From: Laguncularia racemosa
Lineage: Eukaryota > Streptophyta > Magnoliopsida > Myrtales > Combretaceae
Direction of reading: 5' to 3'
Length of the DNA stretch: 64,000 nucleotides
NCBI GenBank assembly: GCA_037954665.1
Contig: JBBMOL010000602.1
Coordinates: 1-64,000 of the forward strand
The translations under genes were made by a program, and so were the position numbers. How positions within the stretch are numbered: the first letter of the stretch is position 1; every line of letters begins with the position of its first letter. Under the pieces are notes generated by a model, which saw only the letters and a program-made list of their open reading frames with translations, did no database searches and was not told the DNA's origin. Below, piece after piece: positions 1-10,488 of the stretch.

Positions 1-459
1 ACATTATAAAAAAATATAATATTAGTAACGTTTATGAATAAATTTAGAAGGCATATATGTATAATTTGATTTGTAAAATTTTTTAAAATTAAATATAGTC
101 AATCTTATTAAATATTTTTTACTTACTCTATAAAAGTTAAATAACCTTCAAATTAAGAAAAAAAAATCTCCAATTGTTCCAAATTAATTTAGGCCCGCCA
201 TACAATATTTCTAGAAATTCAATATCTCGCGCAACTTTCTTTCCTTTCTTTTCTTTTTTGTTTTTTTCCATCTAATGCATCTCGCTAATGCTAAGCTAGG
301 ATGGAAAAAGTCAAACCCCTCTTTTCTCTCTTTTCTAGGCAATGCCCTCTTTTCTCTCTCTAATTAAGTCCTCTTCTACTCCAAAAATTTGTCTATTTGT
401 CCTCTATTCTGTCTTCGCTAAGCCCTCTTTGGCCACTCAAAAAATTACTCTCTCTCTCT
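1..459. other. AT-rich sequence, no gene seen
   Basis: Low-complexity AT-rich DNA passing into CT-rich sequence from about 230 on. No reading frame here has the look of a protein, and no repeat end or RNA gene was recognised. Confidence 0.6.
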
Positions 460-514
460 CCATCAGAGCACCTACCAATTGAAGCTGCAAATGGTACGTT
501 CTTACCCTACCCCC

Positions 515-564
<50 letters not shown>

Positions 565-765
565 TCTCTCTCTCTCTTTAAACAAAGCTTGGATTTACAG
601 ATTTCCTCTCTCTCTATTGTGTACATATTTTCTCCATCAAAGCACCCACCCATTGAAGCTGCAAATGGTACGTTCTCCCCCCCACTCTCTCTTTAAACAA
701 AGCTTGGATTTAGAGATTTCCTCTCTCTCTATTGTGTACATATTTTCTTCATATTCTTTAGACTT
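460..765. repeat. Two-copy tandem duplication around a C tract
   Basis: Two direct copies begin at 460 and 634. Each runs through CCATCA-AGCAC, TTGAAGCTGCAAATGGTACG, a C-rich stretch, TTTAAACAAAGCTTGGATT and TTGTGTACATATTTTCT. The copies differ by a few substitutions and by the length of the C run, which is long in the first copy and about 8 C in the second. Short open frames across this interval (397-772) are proline and serine homopolymer artefacts of the repeat, not genes. Confidence 0.8.
516..561. repeat. Poly-C tract of 46 bases
   Basis: An uninterrupted run of 46 C lies inside the first copy of the tandem duplication. It is one of three long C runs in the window. Run length in the assembly may be unreliable. 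Confidence 0.9.
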
Positions 766-1612
766 AGTATGATTTCTTCTTATGGTTCTATTGTTTACAT
801 ATTTACTCTTTCAATTTCTTAATCAAGCTACGATTTTGTTTCAATTTTTGTTCTAGGGTATTACTAGGACGTCGCGATTAGATGGAAGAAAAAGGATTGC
901 TATGTCGATATAGAAAGGTGTTTAGTAACTCTTTCTCTTACTATACTTATTCAAAAAAATTTTGCTTGCTTGTAGCTTTTCAAGTTACTCGGTCTCAATG
1001 CCATCAACAAAAAAGCACCTATTTTTAGTGCATGTACAATAGATTTTTATGCTACTTGAGATTTTTATGAAAAGATTTTTATGCTGCTTGAGTTTATAAA
1101 AATGCCATGCATCATATTTTTAAGTTGCCATTGATGGGCTTTCTACTCTTATAGGGATCATGCTCACTATAGAGGTTTGTTTTTTGAGTTTTTTTTTTTT
1201 TTTTATCTTTTATCATTTCCTACATCTTATTACGATTCTGTTGGTTGATTTCTCAACTTGTGGTGTGGAAAAGGTGAAATTTTCTTATGGAGAGATCACT
1301 TGGAAGAAAATTCTAAGTGAATGAATCTTAAGGTAAAGGACTTTAACCTTGTGAAGAAATTTATCTCTAGTAAAGAGATAGAGAAATGTACCTACGTAAT
1401 TTTTTTCCCTTTTGGGTAATTGTGTATATCACTAAAAGTCAGATAAAAGATGTTGAACTTTGAGCTTTGCTAACTAGGCATTTCTTTTTGGACTATAAAG
1501 ATTGTATGTAGGAAATTCTGTAGTGATTGCATATGGTCTTCTATGGTTGTGGCTAGGTAGAAATAGGAACATATAAAAAATGTTAGGTACAGTTGCTATT
1601 TTGTATGTGTAG
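766..1612. other. Unassigned, possible intronic sequence
   Basis: No convincing coding stretch. Because the interval ends at a clean splice acceptor before an isopentenyltransferase-like exon, part of it may be old intron sequence of that fragment. A T run lies at 1189-1204. Confidence 0.35.
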
Positions 1613-1731
1613 GTGCCTCTCTCCCTGTTCTAGACTAGTTTGAAGAGAACATGGTAGATCCCATGGTTGATGCAGGGTTGGTTAATGAAGTCTTTGACAT
1701 CTACAAGGCTAATGTTGGTTACTCTCCATCT
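1613..1731 (+). pseudogene. Isopentenyltransferase gene fragment (IPT-like exon)
   Basis: Directly after a TGTGTAG acceptor the + frame reads SLPVLD, a stop, then FEEN, VDPMVDAGLVNEVFDIYK and ANVGYS. This matches the plant adenylate/tRNA isopentenyltransferase stretch of the form SLPVL..YVE.RVD.M.DAGL..EV.DIY..NADYTRG. In that family the enzyme transfers an isopentenyl group to adenine in cytokinin or tRNA modification. Only about 40 codons survive, with one internal stop; the downstream TRGxxxAIG segment is missing. This is a dead exon-sized fragment. The subtype (adenylate IPT or tRNA IPT) cannot be told. It is the first of four host-gene fragments lying in the same orientation between 1.6 and 9 kb. 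Confidence 0.55.
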
Positions 1732-2041
1732 TGATTTCAATTTTCATTGTTCTTATCTTAATTTAGATAACGTAATGTAGATGGTTGCTTTAGATAATGT
1801 CGATATGCATATTTTTGTCACTCACATGCTTATGGAAATTTGTAAGTCAATTTGTGAGTACTTGGTTATAGTAGTTCTAAGAAAGGAGGTGATTAGTTGA
1901 GAAAAGTAATAGTGGAAGAGGAGATTGGGAGGTGTTTTTGCAACATAAAATTTGGTTATTATTTACCTTTTTTTTTCTTTGTTTAATTTTCAATGATTTT
2001 TTTAGGTGATTAAATTCTTTTTTTTTTTTGGTGACGTGTAG

Positions 2042-2160
2042 GAGAAAAAAGATGCTGCCTGGTGGTTTAATGAAAGTTGTGATTAGACCTAGTGGTGGCA
2101 AATCTACACCATGTAATGGTGATCAAGCTATTTTCTTTATCTACTTTGACTGTGTTTACA
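2042..2160 (+). pseudogene. PASTICCINO1-like FKBP fragment
   Basis: After a GTGTAG acceptor the + frame reads KKMLPGGLMKVVIRPSGGK followed by STPCNGDQA. This closely matches the start of the first FKBP (peptidyl-prolyl isomerase-like) domain of plant PAS1 proteins, where LMKAV.RPGGG.STPSDGDQVIYHC is expected. Similarity fades after GDQ and a stop follows at about 2153. PAS1 is a multi-FKBP/TPR scaffold acting in very-long-chain fatty acid synthesis and cell division. Only the N-terminal exon portion is present, so no function is expected. Identification rests on recall of the family motif. Confidence 0.5.
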
Positions 2161-3100
2161 TAGTTTAATGCAATGGAATAAATCAATTAATTGTTGTAGA
2201 ATTGGAAAAAAATTAAATGGGTGTACTTCATAATGAGACTGTTCTTGTTGCTTTTCAAATTTTGGAGGGGACATTGTAGCAATACTTAATTGTATTCGAT
2301 GGTTTGTAGCTATTTTTGGAGTGAAGTTTTCAACTTTAATAGGTACACTTTCTTCTTTGTAGTTTTCTTTCCAGTAACTTTTTAGAGAAGAAATCGGCAA
2401 AAGTAAATGGAAATCAAGAGAAATAAGAGAATAAGAACACATTTCATTTTGTTTGTGGATGCATAAGAAGGAAATAAAGACATTGTCTGATTAGCAGAAA
2501 TCAAAAGAGTTGAATTGTTAATTAGATTAAACTACAAAATAGAGTAGTAAATTTAGATATCAACGTTGTTGGTATAACTTCATACTCGCTTTCACCACTT
2601 TCTTGCTATTTTGAAGAGAAACAAAAAGACTTTAAGGGTGAGAAACTTTCTACCCAATTCCCTTCATTTCCTTAAGTTTCCACTTCAATCTTTAATTATT
2701 AAACACAAAAATTCTATTGATGTTTGTCAATTTCTCTTGATTTCCTTCCATTTCTACTCTATCAAACATACTAGAAGATGTGAACTTTGTTATTTTTTGC
2801 ATTAGGGAGCTTAGTGGCTAAGGAGGTTTAGAAGCTTCTACATGAAGATTTGATCTTGCGACCCTTACTTAGAGGAGGTGGAAGGTGCCAATAGACATAA
2901 TACAATTGGTGTTCTTACCTCCTTTCCTACTCACCCTTCTCATATTAACACTATTTCATGGGTAAAATGATAGCAAAGCTGTTATGAGCTCTTATCGAAC
3001 AACATAGCTTCTACAATCACCTTGTTTGCATGTGTTTGCACACATAGAAAAATATGATAGTAGTAGAAGAAGTGCTTATTGTGTTTGTGTTTGCAGTACA
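2161..3100. other. Unassigned AT-rich stretch
   Basis: No recognisable gene. Small frames on both strands have no family signature. It lies between the PAS1-like fragment and an LTR-like segment. Confidence 0.5.
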
Positions 3101-3517
3101 TGTTGTGTTATATTTGTTCTGTATAGCTTTGTGTTATTATGTGTTTTATTTAGCCTTATAAGTGCGGTGTTCATGTAGCTTGATGTGGTATGTGTCTGTT
3201 TTATTCATATGTTGAATTGTGATTTCTAGAAATATGTGTTATTTCCAGTAGTTGTTATGAGTTGGAATTTATAAGTTAACGCATATGGTTAGTTTGAGTA
3301 AAAGAAAAATAGGATAATAGTTACTAAAATAGTTGCCCTTGTAAACTGCTCTTGTAATATGCTTATATGTAGAATGAAAAAGGAGAAAGAGGCAAGTCTA
3401 TCAGTTACCGGAAAATTTTGAAGGAGATCATAGGGTTCTCTCTGAAATCAAACCTTAACCAAGAGGGTTCTCTGTTAATAAGCCTAAAAATTATTACTTA
3501 AAGTCCATCGTGTAACA
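3101..3517 (+). mobile_element. Probable degraded LTR
   Basis: The segment starts TGTTGTG and ends TGTAACA, giving TGTTG-like/TAACA inverted termini. It is followed after three bases by a sequence resembling a tRNA-iMet primer-binding site. The left boundary is a best guess; no second LTR or target duplication was found. With the PBS-like site and the gag-like remnant downstream it looks like the 5' end of a very old LTR retrotransposon. Confidence 0.35.
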
Positions 3518-3520
3518 ATT

Positions 3521-3535
3521 TGGTACTAGAATTGC
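3521..3535 (+). other. Degenerate primer-binding site (tRNA-iMet type)
   Basis: TGGTACTAGAATTGC resembles the initiator-Met PBS TGGTATCAGAGC with several changes, three bases after the putative LTR end. Confidence 0.4.
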
Positions 3536-3566
3536 ACCTGCTGAATAAAGGTGTTACAATAACAAT

Positions 3567-3872
3567 TTGAAGCCTTTTTATAGTGATGGAGAGTTGACAA
3601 TTGCAGCTATTGGCTCAAGTGGCCTTGCTAACCTGGGAAATGTCAACATCACGGCAGTTTTATCTAATCACGAAGGGAACAATGAAAACAAGGAAAGCAT
3701 CACACAAAGGATGGGCAGCAATGGAAAAGATGAAAGAGGAGTGATCATACCCAAGTTTTCCAAATTGGATTTCCCTACATGTGATGTAACTATGAATCAT
3801 TTGGGTTGTAATGCTAAACCTCTTCAAGTCCAAGGCAAAGATATGAAATTTGTTCTTGTTTATGATTTGTAA
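3567..3872 (+). pseudogene. gag-like remnant of an LTR retrotransposon
   Basis: A 101-codon open frame sits 30 bp downstream of the PBS-like site, where gag belongs. Near its C-terminal third it reads IPKFSKLDFPT, then a disturbed MNHLGCN. This is reminiscent of the PKF.KLDFP.F.G...PLGW motif at the start of many plant Ty3 gag domains. The N-terminal part (GSSGLANLGNVN) is not recognised. There is no zinc knuckle and no protease. It could instead be an unrelated short frame; the position after LTR and PBS is the main support. Confidence 0.35.
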
Positions 3873-4068
3873 ATTGTTTGAAACTAGTTATCTTTGCAAT
3901 AGTAACTTTGTTGTTGAAAATGCTACCATTCTGAGAAGAAAAGGCTTTACATCATAATCTAAGCTCTTACCATTTTTTTATGGTAAAATTTTTATATAAT
4001 TTTCCTTCTATGCTATAATACTGGTACTTTAAGGTCAATCAATTCCTTTAAATTGTCTTTTGCTAATT

Positions 4069-4270
4069 TATCAGGTAATCACTAAAGACACTATTCATAA
4101 TTCTTTTCATATTTTGTTAAAGGTATTGCAACAAATTATAAGGCATAAGTTACCGGTATTATTTCTTCGGAGATACAGAGCTTGTTAATTTCCTTTGCAA
4201 CGAATCCTGTAGCAAATTGGAAAGATAAGGACTATGCCATATACTTGGTTGTTTCTCTTACGACGAAGAA
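4069..4270 (+). pseudogene. Exportin-2 (CAS/CSE1) fragment, part upstream of the LTR insertion
   Basis: The + frame reads KGIATNY, a stop in place of an expected Gln, then VTGIISSEIQSLLISF, ATNPVANWKDKDYAIYLVVS and LTTK. This is the plant exportin-2 HEAT-repeat segment GIATNYK.QVT.IIS.QIQ..L.SFA.NP..NWKDKD.AIYLVVSLATK. Weaker similarity extends to about 4069, with a one-base slip near 4121. Exportin-2 recycles importin-alpha to the cytoplasm with Ran-GTP. The frame stops exactly at a solo LTR (4271-7333) and resumes in register after it, so the LTR landed inside this exon. It was probably already a pseudogene or partial copy. Confidence 0.85.
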
Positions 4271-7148
4271 TGTAGTGACCCACCTACTAAGTCTGATTCT
4301 TGAACCTGTTCCAAAATTCCTGTAACTATCCCTGATACCTGTAGGTAGATTGCTATGCCGTCTTTGAATTAGAGATAAAGTAAATTTAGCTAATCTTGAA
4401 CCTGTAGCTCCAATCTGTATGTAATTTATAAATGTCCTATAAAATGGCGCTAATAATGTTATCATTTCAAATCTATATCATATCTAAACACATGTACTTA
4501 AAATCTCCTATCACATCATACATCATATATATATACCATCGGGATTTACAATCTCGGTAAGTAGACACAGTCCATAATTAATCCTATAGCCTTAAGTGGC
4601 TCAAAAAGATTACAATCCAACCTTATACACACAAATATTTACATTACAATTTGAAGATTAACACTTGTAGATTTTATTTACAAACACTACAACATCATGT
4701 ACAGGACATCCTATTACAAATAACAGAGGTTCCAAAATGGAAACTAAGAGCCTGTTTGCCTCTATTGACGCTCTCCAAAAAGTCGAGTCTCTAACAACTT
4801 ATTCTTCAATACCTGTACTTGAGGTTAGAAAAAACACTAACCCCTCAGCTTCTTAAGAAGCAAGGTGAGTACATAATCAAGCAACCTAGTAAAAACAAAC
4901 AATAAAATCACATAACAGTAACCAACAACATTATCAAATACCTTGAAAGTGATTACTCAAACAAGCAAGTTTTTAACTTAAAGCTATACTTACAAGAAAC
5001 CCAATTCAATTTCTTACATTTTAACATCACCATGATCTTACTTAATGATAGTTTCCCTATAATTCCGTTTTACCAAACTCATGACCTTTTCATTGGAGAC
5101 CATTTCAAATCACTCATGTTTACTCACAGGTCACAAATACTTTTCAATTAACCCAGTTAGAGCTTGTTAATTGGTAGACAAACTACCCTCATGTACTTTT
5201 CAAAACTTAATGTTTTCTCAATGAATTAAGACATCCTTACATACTCTTTTTAGTTAGAAACATTCAGTTCGCCTTTCACCTGCCTCGAACAAAGGGGGTG
5301 ACCAGATCCCCATAAGTCACTGAATCGAGCTGGTTCGTCAACCGTGCCTCAAGCCTATCCAGGTTGACTTAACGGTCATACCACAAACTTCCTAGGTAGG
5401 GAACAAGACTTTTCTTACATTAAGTATTTGGGGTTAGTAGGTACTTATAGCCTAAACCTCATTTGATATATTGGAGTCCTAAAACTCAGTTAGGTATACT
5501 TTAATGAAGTTATACATGTCAAAAATTAGTTTTCCATTTTATTATCCATTTAGATATTTCATCATTACCGAGACAACAATTGTATAAACTCAGCCAATCA
5601 TATAAACCTCATCCAATAAGCTAAAAATAACTCAACATTACATCATAATCATGACGCATTCAATAATTTAAGTTCATTACATCACATACAATCAAATCTT
5701 GCACCCAGCTCTTATTCTAGGATTTTAGAATGTTTCCTTTTTCTCATAATCTAACCATATCATGACACACAACCACCTATCAGCAAACCAATGTAATTCA
5801 ATAATCCTCTTGCATTGATCACAGTAAGTGATCGTATAGGATAATTTCAGCCAATAACAAGTAATCTACATTATATGCTAATCCAAATAGTCGCACTAGC
5901 CAAATTCCTTTGTCCTTTTCACTCAATAGAAATACCCGAATCATTAATATACCAATCAATGTTACTCCATTTACTCTACTAAACCCTAAATTGCTAATTT
6001 AGTATTCCAAATCCCTATATTCCATCCTAACCTCATATAATCCACCATTTCCTAAAATTTCTAATTCATATACATATAGGTATATTACGCTCTATTATAT
6101 ATTAATGTAATTAAATTTCGATGTGATTCTATATTGAATCGTATAGTTCCAAATTATTACGATTTTTCACCGAACACTTCTGTTTTTGTTTTGTAACTAA
6201 CCTAAGCTTCTTAACATCATATTATACTTAAATGAACCTCAAATAAACATCAAACTCAACTAATCAAATCAAATTCCCTAATTTTGCTAAGGATTTAATT
6301 CGGCCAGAACAGGGTAATTAGCTTCAAAAATTCACTAAAAATAGCAAATGACTCCAATTTGAACAATTATTGATTTGGTGATCTAATAAATCATATAAGG
6401 ATCTCATATACTAAACATTACATAAAAAATACATCATTTGCCCTATTCATTTTCCAATTTAATTTACAACCAGAATAGAACATTTCTTAAGGACCACATA
6501 TTTGTGGGTCAAATTTCTGAAAAATAAAATTATCACATTAATATAAATAAAAAATTATGCCATAATACCAAAAATAATAATTTTTCATCAACATTTGATA
6601 TTTTTAACAAAAATAAAAAGTTTCGAGCGTTATTGGGGGCTGCTCTGTTCACTAGCCTCCGGCCACTAACATCGGCAACTACTATGTCGGCCGGAATCCT
6701 CCCCCACCTAAAAGCTTAACCCTAGCTTGGCCTAGCAGCAACTTTACCCTAACCCCTTAGAATGAATAGACCAAATTCTCCCCTATTTAATTTGATTTTT
6801 TTTCTTCAATTTCTTCAAATTCTTGTTGCATTCTACTTCAATCTTGTTCTTCTTCCTCTCCTGATAATTGCATGTTGGAAATTTCAATTTCAATTTGCCT
6901 TAAAAATTCGGATGAAATGGAGAGAGTTTTGGTTTTTTTTTTTTTTTTCTAATTTTTGATGATTTGTTTTTTTCTTCTCTTTATCTAATGTCTATATATA
7001 TATGTATATATATATATATATATATATACTTATTTACTTAATTTTGCTAACATTGAGTGAGGGTGTTGTTCTACCTTTTTTTTCTTCTCTTCCTCTTTTT
7101 TTTTTTAGCTATATATAATATAATATAATATAATGTGTACATTTTTAA

Positions 7149-7183
<35 letters not shown>

Positions 7184-7333
7184 CATATAATTCATATTAT
7201 ATATATTTATTTTATTTTATATTTATATTTTTTTTATTTTTAGCATATAACATATATATACATACATACACACACACACATATATATATACTATTTTATT
7301 TTTGACATTATTGCTTAAATCTAGGTCCTCACA
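4271..7333 (-). mobile_element. Solo LTR, 3.06 kb, inside the exportin-2 fragment
   Basis: The element starts TGTAGTGACC and ends GGTCCTCACA, giving a 10-bp imperfect terminal inverted repeat. The flanking 5-bp direct repeats are AAGAA (4266-4270) and AAGAT (7334-7338). Taking AAGAT as the original, the exportin-2 frame joins across the insertion with no codon gained or lost. No gag, pol, PBS or second LTR is seen inside, so it is a solo LTR from unequal recombination. Minus orientation is tentative: read that way, a (TA)-rich U3 is followed by a CTCTCTCC leader at about 6930 and then a more GC-balanced stretch. The family was not identified; a long-LTR Ty3 lineage is likely. Confidence 0.8.
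6993..7290. repeat. (TA)n and (CA)n microsatellite cluster
   Basis: Several TA-dinucleotide runs (about 6993-7030, 7151-7180 and 7231-7290) with a short CATACA/CACACA stretch lie inside the solo LTR, in the part proposed to be U3. Confidence 0.8.
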
Positions 7334-7790
7334 AAGATGGTTGGGGCTAGTTCAGTTTCTACCAATTTGGTTGATGTCAAGAGCTTTTTTCTTTTCATCT
7401 GTTATTGTTCCAAATTATGTAGGAGCTAGAATATTAATGAGTTACCTATGTTAAAGGCTGGTCCACTTAAGTTCTTTACAATGTTTCAAAATCAAATACC
7501 AAAGAGCATTGCCCTTATTCCTTGATTTGGTTAGGTTCCTTACATTAGAGTCCAATGTTGTTCATTCATATTGTGCAAGTTGCATTGAGAAACTTTTGCT
7601 TGTTAAGGATGAAGGGGGAAGGCACGATATACTTCAGAAGATATTGCTCTTGTTCTTCTTGTGTTGATGAATAAGTTGTTCAATTTTTTGAGATTTTTAG
7701 AGTGGGAGGAGAATCAGTATGTTATGAAGTGTATCATGCGTGTTCTTGGAGTGGTTGACATTTCTCAAGGTGTTCCTTCAATGGGTAAAT
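7334..7790 (+). pseudogene. Exportin-2 (CAS/CSE1) fragment, part downstream of the LTR insertion
   Basis: The frame resumes with KMVGASSVSTNLVDVKSFF. It continues through LPMLKAGPLKFFTMFQNQ and IPKSIAL, then by frameshift DLVRFLTLESNVVHSYCASC, IEKLLLVKDEGG, and by another frameshift WEENQYVMKCIMRVLGVVDI. All are successive blocks of plant exportin-2. At least three frameshifts and several stops show it is dead. The similarity ends near VVDISQGVPSMG, about one third short of the natural C-terminus. Together with 4069-4270 it covers a middle portion of the protein of roughly 200 residues. The absence of introns agrees with an uninterrupted source exon. Confidence 0.85.
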
Positions 7791-7845
7791 GCTTTTCTAT
7801 CCTTTAATTCATGATGTACATCTATTAGTTTAGGCTACTATATCT

Positions 7846-7996
7846 ATTGGCTGAGAATCCAATTTGAAAGAAAACTATTTCCTGTAACTCATGTGCATTG
7901 CATTGTGATAATTATTTAAGATGTATTGGTTGGGAATCCAATTTGAAAGAAAACTATTTCCTATAACTCATGTGCATTGCATTGTGATAATTAACT
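7846..7996. repeat. 79-bp tandem duplication
   Basis: Two adjacent near-identical copies (7846-7924 and 7925-7996) share GAATCCAATTTGAAAGAAAA, CTATTTCCT, AACTCATGTGCATTGCATTG and TGATAATTA. They differ at only a few positions, so the duplication is fairly recent. It lies in non-coding sequence between the exportin-2 and hnRNP fragments. Confidence 0.9.
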
Positions 7997-8160
7997 AAGC
8001 TGTGATATAGCTTAGAATTTAACTTTGTCAAATAATTTCTTTAATCCACTAGCTATCTTGGGTTGATCCTCTATTGTAGTATATGTCTTTTTATCATAGA
8101 TATTTGGTTAGGTTTACTTGTTTATCTGTAAAATTAATCTTAGTGTACATGTAATTGTAG

Positions 8161-8977
8161 AAAGATTTTTGTAGGAGGTTTAGCAAGAGAGACGACTAAT
8201 GGTTAGTTATTTGTACTACATTAGTTTTTTAAGTACTGTTAGTAATTGAATAACATAATTTTATTAGAAATATTGACTTTCCTTTTTGTTGCAGCTCAAT
8301 TTGTTAAGCATTTTGGCAAGTAGGGTGAAATTACATATTCTATCATAATGAAAGATTGGAAAACTAAGCAGCCGCATGGTTTTGGATTTACGACCTATGT
8401 AGATCCCTCTGTTGTTGATAAAGTCATTGAGGACACTCATATCATAAATGGGAAGCAAGTAGGTTATACTTTGTAATCTTGTTGCCATATCCCCTCCTCC
8501 TCCTCTTTTTTTCTTTTTTTTTTTCTTTTTCCCCATCATTGTGAGTTCATTTGCTTAGTATGTTTTCTGCTTTGGTGGTGGATTTGGTACTTCCAGGTTG
8601 AAATAAAAAAGGACAATCCTAAAGGGTTTTAGTGGCTATAAGGATTTCAAGACTAAAAAGATCTTTGTTGGTGGAATTCCTTCAATTGTATTAGAAGGTG
8701 ATATTTCACACTTTAGGATGTGAATTATCTTGACCATTCCCAAAACACTAAAAAAAAAGAAAAAAAGAAAAAAGAAAAAGGAGAGAGGGAGAGAAAAGAT
8801 TTTAATAATCTTTGGATGGATTTTTTCTTGCTTTTCATGTGAAATTGCTAAATTATCTATTTCTGATTGCAGATGAGTTCAAAGACTTCTTCTTACAGTT
8901 TGGAGAGGTCAAAGAGCACCAAATTATGTAGGACCATTATATGAATAGATCACATGGATTTGGATTTATTAACTTAT
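8161..8977 (+). pseudogene. hnRNP-like two-RRM RNA-binding protein, unprocessed pseudogene fragment
   Basis: Four exon-like blocks with usable splice sites are seen: 8161-8201 (KIFVGGLARETTN), 8295-8458 (QFVKHFGK, stop, GEIT...IIMKDWKTKQPHGFGF...VVDKVIEDTHIINGKQ), 8597-8697 (VEIK...DFKTKKIFVGGIPS) and 8873-8977 (DEFKDFFLQFGEVKEHQIM, stop, NRSHGFGFI). RNP2 (KIFVGG) and RNP1 (HGFGF) of both RRM domains are visible. Junctions keep codon phase (AAT G/CT; GAA G/AT). Plant hnRNPs of this class bind RNA in the nucleus. At least three stops and a frameshift in block 3 abolish function. Retained introns mean genomic DNA was copied rather than a retrotransposed mRNA. The C-terminal Gly-rich tail is missing. 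Confidence 0.85.
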
Positions 8978-9801
8978 GTATATTAAATTTTAAAAACTAT
9001 AAATGTACTTACAATAGTAAATAAAAAAATAAAAAAAACTTACAATACATGATGAAATCATAAAATTCATCATAAATTATAGTTACAATATAACTTTAAT
9101 ATAAATAGTTAAGTATAAGTCATTATCTAAATATATGAAATTATAACATAAGTATTGATACAAATTGTTATAATATAAATCATTAAAATAAAAATGTAAG
9201 ACTAAAATAAATCATCAACTGCCTTATTATCACAAAATTTATCACCATCTCTTCCATCACCAACATCACCACCACCACCATCATCATCTTTGTTGTTCTC
9301 ATTATCATCATTGTCAACATCATTATTAGAACTACTATTGATGATATTCATATCTTCTAACTCTAAGTCTTTTAAAGTATCAAATCATATTTAAACTTCA
9401 ATAATATTAATGTTATAAATTTCCAAATTATCTTGAATCCCATGACTCTAAATTTATATATGTACCAACTTCATTGCCTTCTGCATCTGAACGTATATGC
9501 ATTTTCCTATATTAAATTGTAACTAGAGGTTAAGGAAAAGTGTTGGAAATGTCTAATAGGCTAGTTTAAAAGTCGTAAAATCTCTTATAGAATCAAGGAT
9601 TCTATCAATTTTAAAAATCTAAACCTAAATCTAAATTCTATCCAATTTTACTCAGAAATGATTTTGTATGAAATTTAACTGAGGAAAGCTTTATAAAAAT
9701 GTAAAATCGTAGACTTGTAGTAGTTAAACCGGGACTTTGATAACCATAAATGCACCTATTGATTTGGAATTTTGTTTCAAGTAGCAATGGGTTTTAAACC
9801 C

Positions 9802-9802
<1 letters not shown>
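8978..9802. other. AT-rich stretch with an acidic minus-strand frame
   Basis: Mostly AT-rich non-coding DNA. On the minus strand, from about 9385 to 9215, an open stretch encodes a strongly acidic tail rich in Asp, Asn and Gly (LKDLELEDMNIINSSSNN, then runs of D, N and G) ending in VDDLF and a stop. It resembles the acidic C-terminal tails of plant hAT-type transposases, but no conserved domain is visible, so it is left unassigned. Confidence 0.3.

Positions 9803-9838
<36 letters not shown>
9803..9838. repeat. Poly-C tract of 36 bases
   Basis: Uninterrupted run of 36 C after AAACCCA. This is the second of three such runs in the window. Confidence 0.9.
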
Positions 9839-10034
9839 TTCTTGTTGAGCTAAGTCACTTTTATTGCAAGATTGTATAGTTTGTCTTGTTTGAAAGTAGA
9901 TGTTGACAAACACTTCATTAAATGTTTCTATTAAGAATACCTATATCTAATAAGAAAGTTACATTCTTTTTTGTGCCATTAGTAAATGTCATCTAATTTA
10001 TATTATCTCTTATTTAGTGATGAGTAACTTTTTA

Positions 10035-10488
10035 GGGAAAAGTACATTTTTATTCCGCAACATTTAGCCACTTTTCTATTTAAGTCCTCAATCTTTTTTT
10101 TTCCCCCTTCTATTGACTTCTCAATATTTTCAAAACTTTATGAAAAAATAACTTCCATCAAATATATTAAAATTTCCATCATTCTATGACATGTATCAAA
10201 TTCAAATTGGTTTACATATTAAATATATTTATTTACATAATATAATAAAAAATGCAAAAAAAAAAATTAAAATTAAGAAAAGCAGTTGAAAAAATTTGTA
10301 TATACACTAGTCACTTTAGCCAACTAGCCTAAACCTAATTAGGAGTTAATGCATGCTTAAGATAAATATAAATTTTAATATACTTAATAAAAGTCTTATT
10401 TTTGTAAGGTTTTAAAAAGGTAAAGATTCAAATAAAAAAAAAAAACTTAAATAGAAAAGTAGTAAATATGAAAGACTAAAAATATACA
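10035..10488. mobile_element. Foldback/MITE-like element, Mutator-type ends suspected
   Basis: The left arm (from GGGAAAAGTACATTTTTA, with CCACTTTTCTATTTAAG at 10068-10084) pairs with the reverse complement of the right arm (CTTAAATAGAAAAGTAG...CTAAAAATATAC at about 10446-10488). The arms continue inward for roughly 110 bp with about three quarters identity. No coding capacity. The same terminal sequence occurs at 60880-60935, in an independent copy. Long TIRs beginning GGGAAA suggest a Mutator-like MITE. A clear 9-bp target duplication was not found. Confidence 0.55.

Noticed and set aside
397..772. Two overlapping Pro/Ser-rich frames
   Set aside because: They are created by the poly-C tract and the tandem duplication; no conserved domain.
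8264..8539. A minus-strand frame with a Lys/Gly-rich start
   Set aside because: It is antisense to the hnRNP exon 2, and its start comes from a polypyrimidine tract in the intron.
1..9000. Helitron termini around the host-gene fragment cluster
   Set aside because: I looked for a 5' TC and a 3' hairpin followed by CTRR near the cluster edges and saw no convincing pair; the capture mechanism is left open.
8978..9560. A possible hAT transposase tail (acidic minus-strand frame)
   Set aside because: Only low-complexity Asp/Asn/Gly sequence; no dimerisation motif found upstream, so it was kept as unassigned DNA.
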